The position numbers and the translations under genes were made by a program. Positions 46,324 to 55,767 of a stretch of 64,000 bases of DNA are shown one piece after another. The stretch is taken from contig CAZNXJ010000024.1 of NCBI GenBank assembly GCA_964577115.1, forward strand, positions 12,781 to 76,780, given 5' to 3'. The stretch comes from CAZNXJ01 sp964577115. Its GTDB lineage: Bacteria > Planctomycetota > Planctomycetia > Pirellulales > Pirellulaceae. Below the pieces are notes generated by a model, which saw only the letters and a program-made list of their open reading frames with translations, had not been told where the DNA came from and did no database searches. Within the stretch, counting starts at the first letter, position 1, and every line of letters starts with the position of its first letter.

Positions 46324-47418
46324 ATGGCCCACTCCTCTGCCCAATCGCTAACTCGCCGCCGCTTCCTCCAAACAACTGCCGCCGCGTCCGCCGTCTTGGC
46401 CGCGCCGGCCGTCATTACTGCGAGCAAAAGCGATTCCAAGACGCTTACCGGCTCCGACGATCACCGGTTCGAAGTTCAGCACGATTGGGCTCAGCTGCCG
46501 AGCCAGTATTCCTGGCAAACGACACACAACGTCGCCGTTGACCGCGAGGGGCTCGTCTATGTGATCCACGAGGGACACGCCGATAAGTCCGACCATCCGT
46601 CTATCTTTGTGTTCGATCCAGAGGGGCGTTTCGTCCGCGCCTTTGGCCGCCAATTCCAAGGTGGTGGACACGGTATCGAAGTGCGCGAAGAAGGCAGCGA
46701 ACAGTTTCTCTATGTCTGCGCATATCAGCAGCGCAAGACATTCGCCAAGCTGACGCTGGACGGCGAGACGGTTTGGCAAAAGTTCGCTCCGATGGAGTCC
46801 GGCCTATATGCCGAAGGTGAAGACACCAACCCGCAAAAAGTTTGGGGCCGCGATCGATTCATGCCCACGAACTTCGCCTTCCTCGACGACGGCGGTTTTC
46901 TACTTGCGGACGGGTACGGCTCCTTCGCCGTGCATCGCTACGACAAGAATGCAAAATGGGTGAGCTGCTTCGGCGGCCCGGGCGACGGGCAAGGCACCTT
47001 CGACACCCCGCACGGGATTTGGATCGATCGGCGTCCCGGACGCCAGGAATCCGTCGTGGTGACCGACCGAGCGCATCACACGCTTCAGTACCTGACGCTC
47101 GATGGGAAGCACCTGGAGACGCTGACGGGGTTTGGCCTTCCGGCCAATGCAGATACGTGGAAGGACTTGCTGGTCATCCCCGAGCTGCTCGGACGCATGA
47201 CCCTGCTCGACTCCAACAATCAGGTCGTCGCGCGCTTGTGCGATGATGCCGAGCGTGTGAAGTCCGATGCACAGTTCAAGATTCGCGGCGATCGCGAGCT
47301 TTGGCAAGAAGGGCGCTTCGTGCATCCGCACGACGCCTGCTTTGCGGAAGACGGCAGCTTATACGTCGCCGAGTGGGTGACGACGGGCCGTATCACGAAG
47401 CTCAAGCGACTTAGTTAG
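46324..47418 (+). CDS. Tat-exported NHL/6-bladed beta-propeller protein
   Basis: The 364-residue protein starts with a twin-arginine leader (LTRRRFLQTTAAASAVLAAP). Its mature part has NHL-type blades with VAVDREGLVYVIHEGH, FVFDPEGRFVRAFGRQ, FDTPHGIWIDRR and FVHPHDACFAEDGSLYVAEW. This suggests a binding or scaffold role outside the cytoplasm. Function is unknown. ATG 46324 is the clear start. Confidence 0.88.
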   Translation: MAHSSAQSLTRRRFLQTTAAASAVLAAPAVITASKSDSKTLTGSDDHRFEVQHDWAQLPSQYSWQTTHNVAVDREGLVYVIHEGHADKSDHPSIFVFDPEGRFVRAFGRQFQGGGHGIEVREEGSEQFLYVCAYQQRKTFAKLTLDGETVWQKFAPMESGLYAEGEDTNPQKVWGRDRFMPTNFAFLDDGGFLLADGYGSFAVHRYDKNAKWVSCFGGPGDGQGTFDTPHGIWIDRRPGRQESVVVTDRAHHTLQYLTLDGKHLETLTGFGLPANADTWKDLLVIPELLGRMTLLDSNNQVVARLCDDAERVKSDAQFKIRGDRELWQEGRFVHPHDACFAEDGSLYVAEWVTTGRITKLKRLS

Positions 47419-47524
47419 CCCGACAAAAGGCGCTTGCCTCTCGCGCCATCCGTTCGTCAAGAACAACAAATTCCCCGCAGGCCGGCAAAGCGCGGCCGCG
47501 CGGGGAATTCGCACCTGGAATATA

Positions 47525-48151
47525 TTAGCGGCTTCGACCGCGTGCGCGATAGTTGTAGTAGTGGTTCGGCGTCGGCTGGCGAGCTGGCGCGCTGGCGGCC
47601 GCCGGCCGCTGGTTCGTCGCTTGTTCCGCCGCTTGAACGTTTCCTTGGTTCGCGCGTTTGGCGGTCTGTTCGGCAATTGCCTGAGAAGTCGCCGTAATGC
47701 GCTGGGTGTAGCTTTCGATCTGTTTCAAATGCTGCTCGTAAGCGGCAATCGCCTGGCGTTCCATCTGTTCGGCCTGATCCAAGAGCCGGCGATCTTCTTT
47801 TTCGAGGCCGCGCTGACGGACCTGAGCGGCCTGCGCCATTTTCCGTTCGAGCACCTGCGTGGCTTGCTGGATCATGCGTTCCATCGACTGGATTTCGCGC
47901 TGAACTTGCGCGTCGAAGGCCGTGGTGGCTTCACTGCCCGCAGCCGCTGCATTGGTGGATCGCTGAGCGTTCGCGGATGCCGGTGTAGGCTGCAGGGCAC
48001 GTGGAGTCGGGACATTGTCGCTCACCGTGCGACTCGGCGCACGTTGAGGAGTCGCGGGCGCACGCCGCGACGATGTTTGAGCTTGCAGCTCCCCTCCGGC
48101 AATGACGAACGACGCGGCAAGGGCTAGCGACATCCAGCGAGCGATTCGCAT
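47525..48151 (-). CDS. Secreted Ala/Gln-rich coiled-coil protein
   Basis: ATG 48151 is fixed by ggaggagg a few bases upstream. The 208-residue product has a leader (MSLALAASFVIAGGELQA), a Ser/Thr/Pro-rich linker, and a long helical segment at about 75-165 (VQREIQSMERMIQQATQVLE and EQMERQAIAAYEQHL) that should form a coiled coil. The tail is Ala/Gln/Pro-rich and ends basic. No known family is seen. Confidence 0.7.
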   Translation of the reverse strand: MRIARWMSLALAASFVIAGGELQAQTSSRRAPATPQRAPSRTVSDNVPTPRALQPTPASANAQRSTNAAAAGSEATTAFDAQVQREIQSMERMIQQATQVLERKMAQAAQVRQRGLEKEDRRLLDQAEQMERQAIAAYEQHLKQIESYTQRITATSQAIAEQTAKRANQGNVQAAEQATNQRPAAASAPARQPTPNHYYNYRARGRSR

Positions 48152-48478
48152 CGCAATCCTCCTCCCCCTAAGACAGACAAGCAACCGTGGCTAATGTGTG
48201 CGACTCTCAACCGGCGAACCCCCGATTCGCCGGCCACAGGACGAAGCCCCCGTGTTCGCACGTTCAGAATCGCCGTGAACTACTCGTATCGACATCCGTC
48301 TGGCAATTGGAATCGGAATTCCCGCACACTCGCCTTGAACCTCGCTCGCCACCGCACCACTTCCTTGCCATCAGCGGCCGCCTTGTGCGGACTGCGTGAA
48401 TTACGCACCGCCCCCTGTTTACCAATCGCGGCGCAGATTGGGGGTATCACGGAGTCTGGAGAAGTCGTGACGGTAGCG
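48152..48478. other. Intergenic region with a hairpin
   Basis: A stem-loop (ccggcgaa at 48211-48218 with ttcgccgg at 48226-48233) may lie downstream of the alpha/beta hydrolase gene or in the leader of the coiled-coil gene. Nothing else is recognised. Confidence 0.35.
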
Positions 48479-49246
48479 CTAGGAAGCGGCCGCAGTGTAG
48501 CGCGATCCTACAAAGCGCAGCACGATGCGGCTGATCGCGCGCGCCCGCTCGTAGTGGACGGCATGGGTTCCAGGTACCTCGCGCAGTTCGCCGCGCGGCA
48601 GTAAGTCGGCCACCGCTTGCGCCCAAGCAAGAGGGACAAGCGGGTCTCGATCGCCGCGAATGACCAGGCACGGCGCAGTGACCCGAGTCAATTTCTGCTC
48701 GACGGGATCCTCCATCGCATACTGCAGCGTACGCCAGAGCCGCCGCGGGGAGGTGCGCAGGTAATCCGTAACCGCGATGCCAACGAGCGAATAGGGTTCG
48801 CGGAGTCCGTCCAGCATAAGCCGTAGAATCTGGCGCGGCGCCGAGCGTGCGGCAGCATCGACCGTGGGACCGACGAGCACCAGTGCGCGGAAGCGTTCGG
48901 GGTACCGCATGGCGGCATCGACCAGAATTTGCCCGCCCAGCGAGTTACCGAGAAAATGGGCCTCGCGGATCCTTGCAGCATCCAACCAGCCGATCAGTGC
49001 GTCGGCGAGTTCCGAGATGCGCAGCACGGTGGGCGGTCGTTCGCTGCGGCCGAAACCTGGCAAGTCGGGCGCATAAACGTGAGCGTGTGCCCCGAGACAC
49101 CTCGCGATCGGCACCATGTAGCGGCTCGAAATGCCCAGCCCATGCACGAGCACGAAGGGTGGCATCGCCGGCGCCGCGAGATGCCGGACGGCACGGCAAT
49201 GCATTCGCCAGCCGCGGCTCACATGCCAAAGTCGTTCGACGTGCAC
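48479..49246 (-). CDS. Alpha/beta hydrolase
   Basis: The protein has about 255 residues from a GTG at 49246, supported by ggatagg upstream. ATG 49291 and GTG 49315 are also in frame. It has the oxyanion motif LVHGLGIS, the nucleophile elbow GNSLGG (Ser), the acid in IRGDRDPLVPL (Asp) and the His in GTHAVHYE. This is a full catalytic triad. The substrate is unknown. Confidence 0.85.
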   Translation of the reverse strand: MHVERLWHVSRGWRMHCRAVRHLAAPAMPPFVLVHGLGISSRYMVPIARCLGAHAHVYAPDLPGFGRSERPPTVLRISELADALIGWLDAARIREAHFLGNSLGGQILVDAAMRYPERFRALVLVGPTVDAAARSAPRQILRLMLDGLREPYSLVGIAVTDYLRTSPRRLWRTLQYAMEDPVEQKLTRVTAPCLVIRGDRDPLVPLAWAQAVADLLPRGELREVPGTHAVHYERARAISRIVLRFVGSRYTAAAS

Positions 49247-49394
49247 AAGCCTATCCGCTCCGCAATTCCTCTCGGCCGCGAGCCCGGCCATTACGCAGGC
49301 GCGGCGTCGCGGCACGATGACGACCAGGAACAGGCAACTTCGATGCCGATCCCCGTGCGGCGAGCGAATTGAGCAAGCGGATTGGGCGAGCGAA

Positions 49395-50786
49395 TTAACT
49401 TAGGACACCGGGAATGACCGGACTGCTCGTAACAACTTGCAGAACGTCCGGAGGAATGCCGCGCAGCAGCCGTACGGCGCCCACGTCCAGCAAGGAATGC
49501 ATGATGGTGCCCATGAGGTGGCGAATCGTAATCGGCTCGCTCTGCGGCCGAGCTGCATCCGGTGACGATTGGCCGATTACTTGCCCCATGCGAAGTCCGC
49601 CGCCGGCGAGCAGCAGGGGAGCCAGGTCGCCCCAATGATCGCGGCCCCCGTTTGCATTGATCTTGGGCGTGCGTCCCATTTCGCCACACGCAACGACCAG
49701 GATCTTATCTTCGAGATTACGATCGCGGAGGTCGTCCAGCAGGACGCTGAGTGCATGGTCAAGCGGGGGCCCCATGTAGCGCATGCCCTCTTCGACACCC
49801 GCATTGTTGACGTCCGCGTGCATATCCCACACGAAATTCGTGGTAACCGTGACAAATCCGCAGCCGGCTTCGCAGAGTCGCCGGGCCAATAGCAGAAGCT
49901 TGCCAAGCGACTTGGCGTTATCGACGTAATTGTTGTAATTGTTCCACGCTCTGCTGATTTGGCTGGGGCGCACGAGCGGAGCCGTATCGTAGCGAGCGAC
50001 CACGCGCGGGTCTTCGTTCTCGAGGTCAAACGCATCGGCCACTCCACCCAGGATCGTCTCGAACGCCTGCTCGCGAAGCTGATCGGATGCGCCAAACAGC
50101 CCCGCGTCAAAGCGCCGATGGAGCTGGTCGAGTTGCCGGAGCAGATGGCGCCGATCGTCGAGGCGCGAGGCGGAAAGGTTCAGACGCATGTCGCTCTGCA
50201 TTTCCGCACCGCTCCCGGGCACAAACGGTGCGTACGCGGAACCGAGCCCGCCGGTCGCGTCGAATTTGCCAAAGTTCATCGTGGTGGGCCGAGTCGTCGG
50301 ATCGACCGCACGGGGAAACAGCGCGGCATTGCGAGGTATGCCGGTCTGCGGATGCGTGGGGCCGGCAATGCGGCTGTAGAGCGACCCCATGTTGGCGCCT
50401 AGCGTATCGCGACCAACGACGGGTTTGATGTCGTGGTTGCCGTCGCCCGTCATGAACGAGCGTACGATCGTGATCCGGTCCGCGCGATCGGCCAATTTCG
50501 GAAACGTTCCGCCAAACGTGATGCCCGGCAGGCGCGTCTGGAGCTCACCCGTCGCGCTACGCACTCCCGCGGGGGCCGTCATCTTTGGATCGAAGGTTTC
50601 GGTTTGACTGGGGCCGCCGTGCAGGAACACAAAGATGATGGACCGGTCCTTCAGAACATTGGCAACTTCGGTGGCTGAAAGCTTCGGCATTCCGGCCGAT
50701 CCCAGCCATCCCGTGAGCGCCAGGCTCCCCACGCGGAGAAAATCACGTCGTCCCCAGCGGCCGTTCGTGTCACCGATCGTCAGCAT
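49395..50786 (-). CDS. DUF1501 protein with twin-arginine leader, second copy
   Basis: The 463-residue protein has a Tat leader (GRRDFLRVGSLALTG) and the DUF1501 fold, with FVFLHGGPSQTETFDPK, RNLEDKILVVACGEMGRTPK and GGRDHWGDLAP. Unlike the copy at 6486-7940, no DUF1549 or DUF1553 gene is next to it, so it belongs to the stand-alone group. Function is unknown. The MFS exporter gene lies upstream on the same strand. Confidence 0.92.
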   Translation of the reverse strand: MLTIGDTNGRWGRRDFLRVGSLALTGWLGSAGMPKLSATEVANVLKDRSIIFVFLHGGPSQTETFDPKMTAPAGVRSATGELQTRLPGITFGGTFPKLADRADRITIVRSFMTGDGNHDIKPVVGRDTLGANMGSLYSRIAGPTHPQTGIPRNAALFPRAVDPTTRPTTMNFGKFDATGGLGSAYAPFVPGSGAEMQSDMRLNLSASRLDDRRHLLRQLDQLHRRFDAGLFGASDQLREQAFETILGGVADAFDLENEDPRVVARYDTAPLVRPSQISRAWNNYNNYVDNAKSLGKLLLLARRLCEAGCGFVTVTTNFVWDMHADVNNAGVEEGMRYMGPPLDHALSVLLDDLRDRNLEDKILVVACGEMGRTPKINANGGRDHWGDLAPLLLAGGGLRMGQVIGQSSPDAARPQSEPITIRHLMGTIMHSLLDVGAVRLLRGIPPDVLQVVTSSPVIPGVLS

Positions 50787-50940
50787 CGCGGGCGCTCCAG
50801 AAGAAAAGGGGGCTACCGCTTGTCCCTCTTATCAGACCGCCCTCTCACTTTCAAGTTTTTGATGTTCGGCTTTTGTCTCGAACGCGAGAAGCGGTTCGGC
50901 GTCGCACCCGTATCCCCCGGCCACGTAGCGCTCCTCCGCG

Positions 50941-52293
50941 CTACGTCCGGGTCGTCACGGCTTCGGCCGCCGAGGCGCTCAGTCCCGCTGCGATCGGAGG
51001 CAAAATTCCGCGTTCTACGTAAATGGGTCGCACAAGTGCTCGCAGCGCGGGCAAACGCAGGGCGAAGACCGAGCCGCCCAAGAGGCAACCGATCCCGGCA
51101 AGCGTCAAAGTCGCGGGCGCTCCGATGCCGGAGGCGAGCGTACCGCCGAGCAGACTGCCGAACGGCGTCATGCCCATGAACGCCGTCGTAAAGAGGCTCA
51201 TTACCCGGCCCCGTTTGTCGTCGTCAACGATCGTTTGGATGAGCGTGTTCGAAGACGCCAATTGCACGACCATCGAAAAACCAGTGATGGTCAGCAGGCC
51301 CATGCCGAGCGCCAGGTTTCTTGACCAGGCAAACGCGATCAAGCCCGCTCCGAGGACACATGTCGCCGCAACAAGCACGCGGCCAAGGCCAAGGACAGTG
51401 CGCCGCGACGCGAGATAAAGGCTGCCACAAACGGCACCGAAACCGGAGGCACCGAGCAATAATCCCAGCGTCCGTTCTCGCCCGCCATAGACCCGATCAG
51501 CGAACACGGGCATCAGCACGGTTTGCGACATGGCCATGAGGCTCGTCGCCGCCACCAATAGCAAGATCGTGCGAATCGGGGCGAAACCGACCGCATAGCT
51601 TAGCCCGTCGCGAAGCGATTGAAGGGCGCCCGCCTGCGGCCGTTCGAACGTCGCCTGCGGCAAGCGCATGCGCAACAGCGCGAAGATTACAAAGAAAAAA
51701 CTCACGCTATCGACAAAGAAGCAAACCGCTTCACTCCAGCGATAAATCATAAACCCCGCGATGGCCGGTCCGATCAACCGAGCGGTATGCACCATCGACG
51801 AATTCAGGGCGATGGCGTTGCCGAGATCCGCGCGATCAGGAACCAATTGAACGACCAGCGCCTGCCGAGTCGGCAGATCAAAAGCGCGGATGAGACCGTG
51901 AACAAGGCTGAGAAAAAGTATCTGGCCGATGGTAATCCTCCCCGTGTAGGTAAGAACGGCCAGTACGAACGAGTGCACCATGAACGCAACCTGGGTGGCG
52001 ATCAGGATGCGGTGCCGATTGAAGTGATCGGCAAAGACGCCTGCCAGAGGCCCGATCAGAAACACCGGAAATTGGGCGGCAAAGCCCACCGCGCCCAAGA
52101 GGAAGGCAGATCGAGCCGGCATGGACTCGCTGGCCAGCCGGTACACGAGCCAGCTCGTCGCCACACTTGCCAGCCAGGTGCCGACCAGAGAAACGATTTG
52201 TCCCCCAAAAAACAAGCGATAGTTACGATGTGCGAGCGCACGCAGCATAAACGCGGTGCGGCGAGGGGATTCACTGTTCTGTGGGGACGTCAT
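50941..52293 (-). CDS. MFS transporter, EntS-like
   Basis: ATG 52293 begins a short cytosolic tail before the first membrane segment. The upstream frame to 52464 adds no membrane helix. The 450-residue product shows about 12 hydrophobic segments, with NYRLFFGGQIVSLVGTWL, GPLAGVFADHFNRHRILI (the MFS loop 2-3 motif) and LASSNTLIQTIVDDDKRGRV, typical of the MFS_3/EntS group. It should export a small molecule. No biosynthesis gene is adjacent. Confidence 0.88.
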   Translation of the reverse strand: MTSPQNSESPRRTAFMLRALAHRNYRLFFGGQIVSLVGTWLASVATSWLVYRLASESMPARSAFLLGAVGFAAQFPVFLIGPLAGVFADHFNRHRILIATQVAFMVHSFVLAVLTYTGRITIGQILFLSLVHGLIRAFDLPTRQALVVQLVPDRADLGNAIALNSSMVHTARLIGPAIAGFMIYRWSEAVCFFVDSVSFFFVIFALLRMRLPQATFERPQAGALQSLRDGLSYAVGFAPIRTILLLVAATSLMAMSQTVLMPVFADRVYGGRERTLGLLLGASGFGAVCGSLYLASRRTVLGLGRVLVAATCVLGAGLIAFAWSRNLALGMGLLTITGFSMVVQLASSNTLIQTIVDDDKRGRVMSLFTTAFMGMTPFGSLLGGTLASGIGAPATLTLAGIGCLLGGSVFALRLPALRALVRPIYVERGILPPIAAGLSASAAEAVTTRT

Positions 52294-52647
52294 GACCGAT
52301 TGTAGGCGGTTGATGCGGCCCCGAGCAAACTGGTCGGCGAGGCCAGCTTCGCACGCAATCTTTGCCGAGCCGTTCTTCTCGACAGGGGTGGAACGAGTCG
52401 CAAAGTGTGCTGCGCACGGATAATCGCACGCGCTACCCCTTGCGCGTCGGCCCGGTTCGGGCATGGCGACTTTCCCGAATTGCGCAAGGGGGACGGGTGG
52501 GCGGAGCCCCCAAGAATTGCAAAACTATGGGGTAACTGCAACACTACGACCTTTCCCGTCGGCTCGTTGCGAAAAGCGTTCGGGACGAAAGCGGCGGAAG
52601 CGTCGTCACGGCGCGGCGCGGAACGACGACGGAACAGAGCGGCTCGC
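52294..52647. other. Divergent intergenic region, MFS and psd genes
   Basis: No gene is supported. The psd frame is open upstream to 52405, but its translation is basic with no domain. Promoters for both genes should lie here. Confidence 0.35.
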
Positions 52648-53670
52648 ATGGAATCCAATTCGAACCTGTCAGCGCGGAATGTCTCGGAGAGAGTGGCCAC
52701 GGATCCCTCCGAACCCAACCGTGCCCCCATTGAACCGCTCGACGAACAGCTCACCTCGATCCAGCCCGGTGGCGGCGTCTGCATGCAAATCGAGCTGGCA
52801 TGGGGCTCCGTCCGGCGGTGGATGCTGAAGACATTTTTCCCGGGTTATGTCCGCCGCATGCAGGCTTTGCGTCAGGGCGGCCCAGGGCGCATTCCCCACG
52901 AGGTCTTGGATCCGCGGGACGTCAAATTTTACCGAAACCAGGGGGGCTACTGGTGGCGGCCGGAAGATGACCCGTTTCGCTGGCGTGATCGCTTACCGTT
53001 CGTGCGTGTGGGGCTCGCCGAGACCGTGCTCCTCACGTCGCTCTTCTGGGGGATTGCCGGCCTCCTCGCTCTTTGGAGCTTCTGGGCGGCCGCCATCGTA
53101 TTTGTCCTAAGCCTCGAGGTGCTCTGGTTTTTCCGGAATCCTCGCCGGCAAGCTCCGGCAGGCCCAGGACTCGTCGTCGCGCCGGCGGATGGGCGCGTGG
53201 TGTCGATCACTCCTGTCGAAAACGATCCTTATATTAAGGAACCGGCTGTGGAAATTGGCCTGTTCTTATCGGTGTTCAACGTTCATGTGAACCGAGTACC
53301 GGTGGACTGCCGAGTGATCGGAATGACGTACCGCCCAGGAAAATTTTTGAACGCCTTGCTGCCAGCATCGGCTCGCGAGAACGAACAACTGGCCGTACGG
53401 CTGGAAGAATCGGCAGCCCCCTTCCGCCGGATGATCGTGCGTCAGATTGCTGGCGCGATCGCTCGTAGAATTGTCTGCTGGGTCGCTCCAGGAGAAGAAC
53501 TGCCGCGCGGAGAAGCGTTCGGTATGATAAAACTCGGTTCGCGTACCGAGTTGGTGCTACCGGCCAAGGACTTGGAGATTCTGGTCACGGCGGGCCAGTC
53601 GGTCCGCGCGGGTTCGACTGTGTTAGCGCGATACGTACCGCAGTCTGCGGAAAGCGGAAGTTCGGAGTAA
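52648..53670 (+). CDS. psd: Phosphatidylserine decarboxylase proenzyme
   Basis: The enzyme decarboxylates phosphatidylserine to phosphatidylethanolamine. From ATG 52648 the product has 340 residues. An extended N-terminal part of about 120 residues is unusual, and an ATG at 52783 is an alternative. Two hydrophobic segments follow (VLLTSLFWGIAGLLALWSFW and AAAIVFVLSLEVLWFF), then FRNPRR, VVAPADGRV and LSVFNVHVNRVPVDC. The site of self-cleavage is GMIKLGSRTEL, where the Ser in GS becomes the pyruvoyl group. pssA begins just after the stop. Confidence 0.9.
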   Translation: MESNSNLSARNVSERVATDPSEPNRAPIEPLDEQLTSIQPGGGVCMQIELAWGSVRRWMLKTFFPGYVRRMQALRQGGPGRIPHEVLDPRDVKFYRNQGGYWWRPEDDPFRWRDRLPFVRVGLAETVLLTSLFWGIAGLLALWSFWAAAIVFVLSLEVLWFFRNPRRQAPAGPGLVVAPADGRVVSITPVENDPYIKEPAVEIGLFLSVFNVHVNRVPVDCRVIGMTYRPGKFLNALLPASARENEQLAVRLEESAAPFRRMIVRQIAGAIARRIVCWVAPGEELPRGEAFGMIKLGSRTELVLPAKDLEILVTAGQSVRAGSTVLARYVPQSAESGSSE

Positions 53671-53721
53671 TTGTGGCAGGTGTTCGGCTTCAGTGGCCGT
53701 GACGCTTCCACCCTAGAAGGG

Positions 53722-54699
53722 ATGGCGATTGTGAACGCCTCGATAAGGGATACCAATCCTTGCCGCAAGTTACTGCCGATTCTCCCGAATTCGCTGACGC
53801 TGGGGAATGCCGTCTGCGGCCTGGCGAGTCTGACCTTTGCGATGCAGGCCGACCCGGGCGCTGCGGGTAACCAGGCGATGATGTTCGCGGGGCTGATGAT
53901 CTTCGCCGCGATGCTCTTCGACGTGCTCGACGGCGGAGTGGCCCGGCTCACACGTCAGACGAGCCGCTTTGGCGCCGAGCTGGACAGCCTGTGCGATGCG
54001 ATCAGTTTCGGCGTTGCCCCCGCGTTTGTTCTTTTCAAGCTGGCCGGCTATCAGCACCCCCGCTTGCTGTGGCCGATCGCCGCGGTGTTCATGCTTTGTA
54101 CCATCTTGCGGCTCGCGCGATTCAACGTCGAAACGGCGGCCGATGACGCCCACGACTCGTTCAGCGGACTGCCATCTCCAGCGGCCGCCGCCACGGTTGC
54201 ATCCTTTGCCGTGGTGGCTCCCAATGAATCTGCCCTCCTGGTCCCGCGCACACTGCGCTATTTCGTACCGGTCGACTGGGTCGCCTTGCCGTATATCCAA
54301 ACCGTTTTGCCGCTCATGGCGCTGCTGCTCGCCGGCCTGATGGTCTCACGGGTTCGCTACCCGCATGTGGTCAATCGGGCCCTGCACGGCGGGCTGCATT
54401 TCCGACAAGTGGCCTCGCTTTTGCTCTTAATCGGCGTGGTTGTGGCGCTGGGCAAATGGACGGGGCCGCTGTTGCTGTGTGCGTTTGTTCTAGTGTCTCC
54501 GCTCCGAGCGGCTCGGGATCGCTGGAATCGCTCGCAGCGTCCCCCCGAAACGCGGGAACCGCCGACAATTCGCGTCGCGTTCGCTCGCCGCTTTCGGCGG
54601 CGGCATCCGGAACGCCCCGTGCGATTGCGTTTTCCGCGCCCGGCCCGCTTGCCGCTACGGCGGCGGCGCACGAAAAAAGCACAACAGGCGAGTGCCTGA
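53722..54699 (+). CDS. pssA: CDP-diacylglycerol-serine O-phosphatidyltransferase
   Basis: PssA makes phosphatidylserine from CDP-diacylglycerol and serine. The protein has the CDP-alcohol phosphotransferase motif DGGVARLTRQTSRFGAELDS followed by LCD, equivalent to DGxxAR-x8-G-x3-D-x3-D. About eight hydrophobic segments follow, and a basic C-terminal tail (LRFPRPARLPLRRRR). A TTG at 53671, ATG 53722 and GTG 53731 are possible starts; agaagg at 53715 best suits the GTG. It lies directly after psd, which uses its product. Confidence 0.9.
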   Translation: MAIVNASIRDTNPCRKLLPILPNSLTLGNAVCGLASLTFAMQADPGAAGNQAMMFAGLMIFAAMLFDVLDGGVARLTRQTSRFGAELDSLCDAISFGVAPAFVLFKLAGYQHPRLLWPIAAVFMLCTILRLARFNVETAADDAHDSFSGLPSPAAAATVASFAVVAPNESALLVPRTLRYFVPVDWVALPYIQTVLPLMALLLAGLMVSRVRYPHVVNRALHGGLHFRQVASLLLLIGVVVALGKWTGPLLLCAFVLVSPLRAARDRWNRSQRPPETREPPTIRVAFARRFRRRHPERPVRLRFPRPARLPLRRRRTKKAQQASA

Positions 54700-54895
54700 C
54701 CGCGGAAGCGGTCCAAAAATCCAACGGCGGGTCAACGGATGGAGGGTCGATTTTCGGTCGCCGCGGGGCGGAGCGGTTGCTCGGGCCGGGCGTCGAACGG
54801 CCCCGCAAACCATGCATGACGCGAGACTCAGAGGAAATTGAATTCGATCGCGGCGAAACGCTGGCAATCGACTAACGATGACGAGGAATGCGTGT

Positions 54896-55705
54896 ATGTC
54901 TGGGCCGAAGGCTCCCCACGAGAGCAAAATTTACCATCGACTCTCGCACGTCTATGACAGCGTTTTCACGCCGTTCTTTATGGCGCGGATTCACCAGACC
55001 ATCCGACGTCTCGAAATTCCGCCTGGTGCGCGCGTCCTGGAGCTAGGGGTAGGCACGGGACTTTCCCTGGAGGCCTACCCTGAGCATGCCGAGGTGGTCG
55101 GGATCGATTTGTCCGAGAGCATGCTGACGCACGCGCGGCAGAAAATCGACGAGCATGGTTGGAAGCATATCGAACTGCGTCAAATGGACGCGATGAATCT
55201 CGAATTCGTCGACGGGTCCTTCGACTACGTCATGGCATTCCATTTGGTCACGGTCGTGCCTGATCCCAAGCGGCTCATGCACGAGATGACGCGCGTCTGC
55301 AAGCCGGGCGGCACGCTGGTCATCATCAATCATCTGCGGAGCCCGCGGCCCTGGGTCGCAGGTTTCATGGATGCGCTGAACCCGATTACGCGCCGCATGG
55401 GGTGGCAGACGAAGCTGTCGTTTGAAAATCTGGTGGCCGGCGTGCCGGTGAAGGTATTGCGCCGCTACAAAACGTCGCCCCAGTCGCTCTTTACGGTTGT
55501 GATCGCCCAGAAACCGAGTTCTTCGGCAGATAATCCTGGACGTACGCCGGCTCCACAAGAGAGCGAGCTCGCGCGGCCCGGCGTATCCAAAATCGCAACG
55601 GCGGCGGGAAACAGCGCGCATCGGAGCCGCCGCAATTCGGAACGGTGCACGGAACGTCGAGAGCGTCGTCTCTCCGTCCTCGAGTTCTTTTCTCGCTCGA
55701 AGTAA
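54896..55705 (+). CDS. PmtA-like phosphatidylethanolamine N-methyltransferase
   Basis: ATG 54896, with gagga 8 bases upstream, gives 269 residues. The SAM site VLELGVGTGLSLEAYPEHAE, GIDLSESML, MDAMNLEFVDGSFDY and TVVPDPKRLMHEMTRVCKPG follow the Rhodobacter-type PmtA order. This enzyme methylates phosphatidylethanolamine to phosphatidylcholine. Its place after psd and pssA supports that role. Known family members are about 200-210 residues, so the extra Ser/Arg-rich tail of about 65 residues is odd. A ubiquinone-type methyltransferase is a less likely alternative. Confidence 0.8.
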   Translation: MSGPKAPHESKIYHRLSHVYDSVFTPFFMARIHQTIRRLEIPPGARVLELGVGTGLSLEAYPEHAEVVGIDLSESMLTHARQKIDEHGWKHIELRQMDAMNLEFVDGSFDYVMAFHLVTVVPDPKRLMHEMTRVCKPGGTLVIINHLRSPRPWVAGFMDALNPITRRMGWQTKLSFENLVAGVPVKVLRRYKTSPQSLFTVVIAQKPSSSADNPGRTPAPQESELARPGVSKIATAAGNSAHRSRRNSERCTERRERRLSVLEFFSRSK

Positions 55706-55767
55706 AGCGTGGCGGGCACGGCGGAGGAGACGTGCCTTCGAGACCGCTTCGCCGATAAGGGCGTGCC

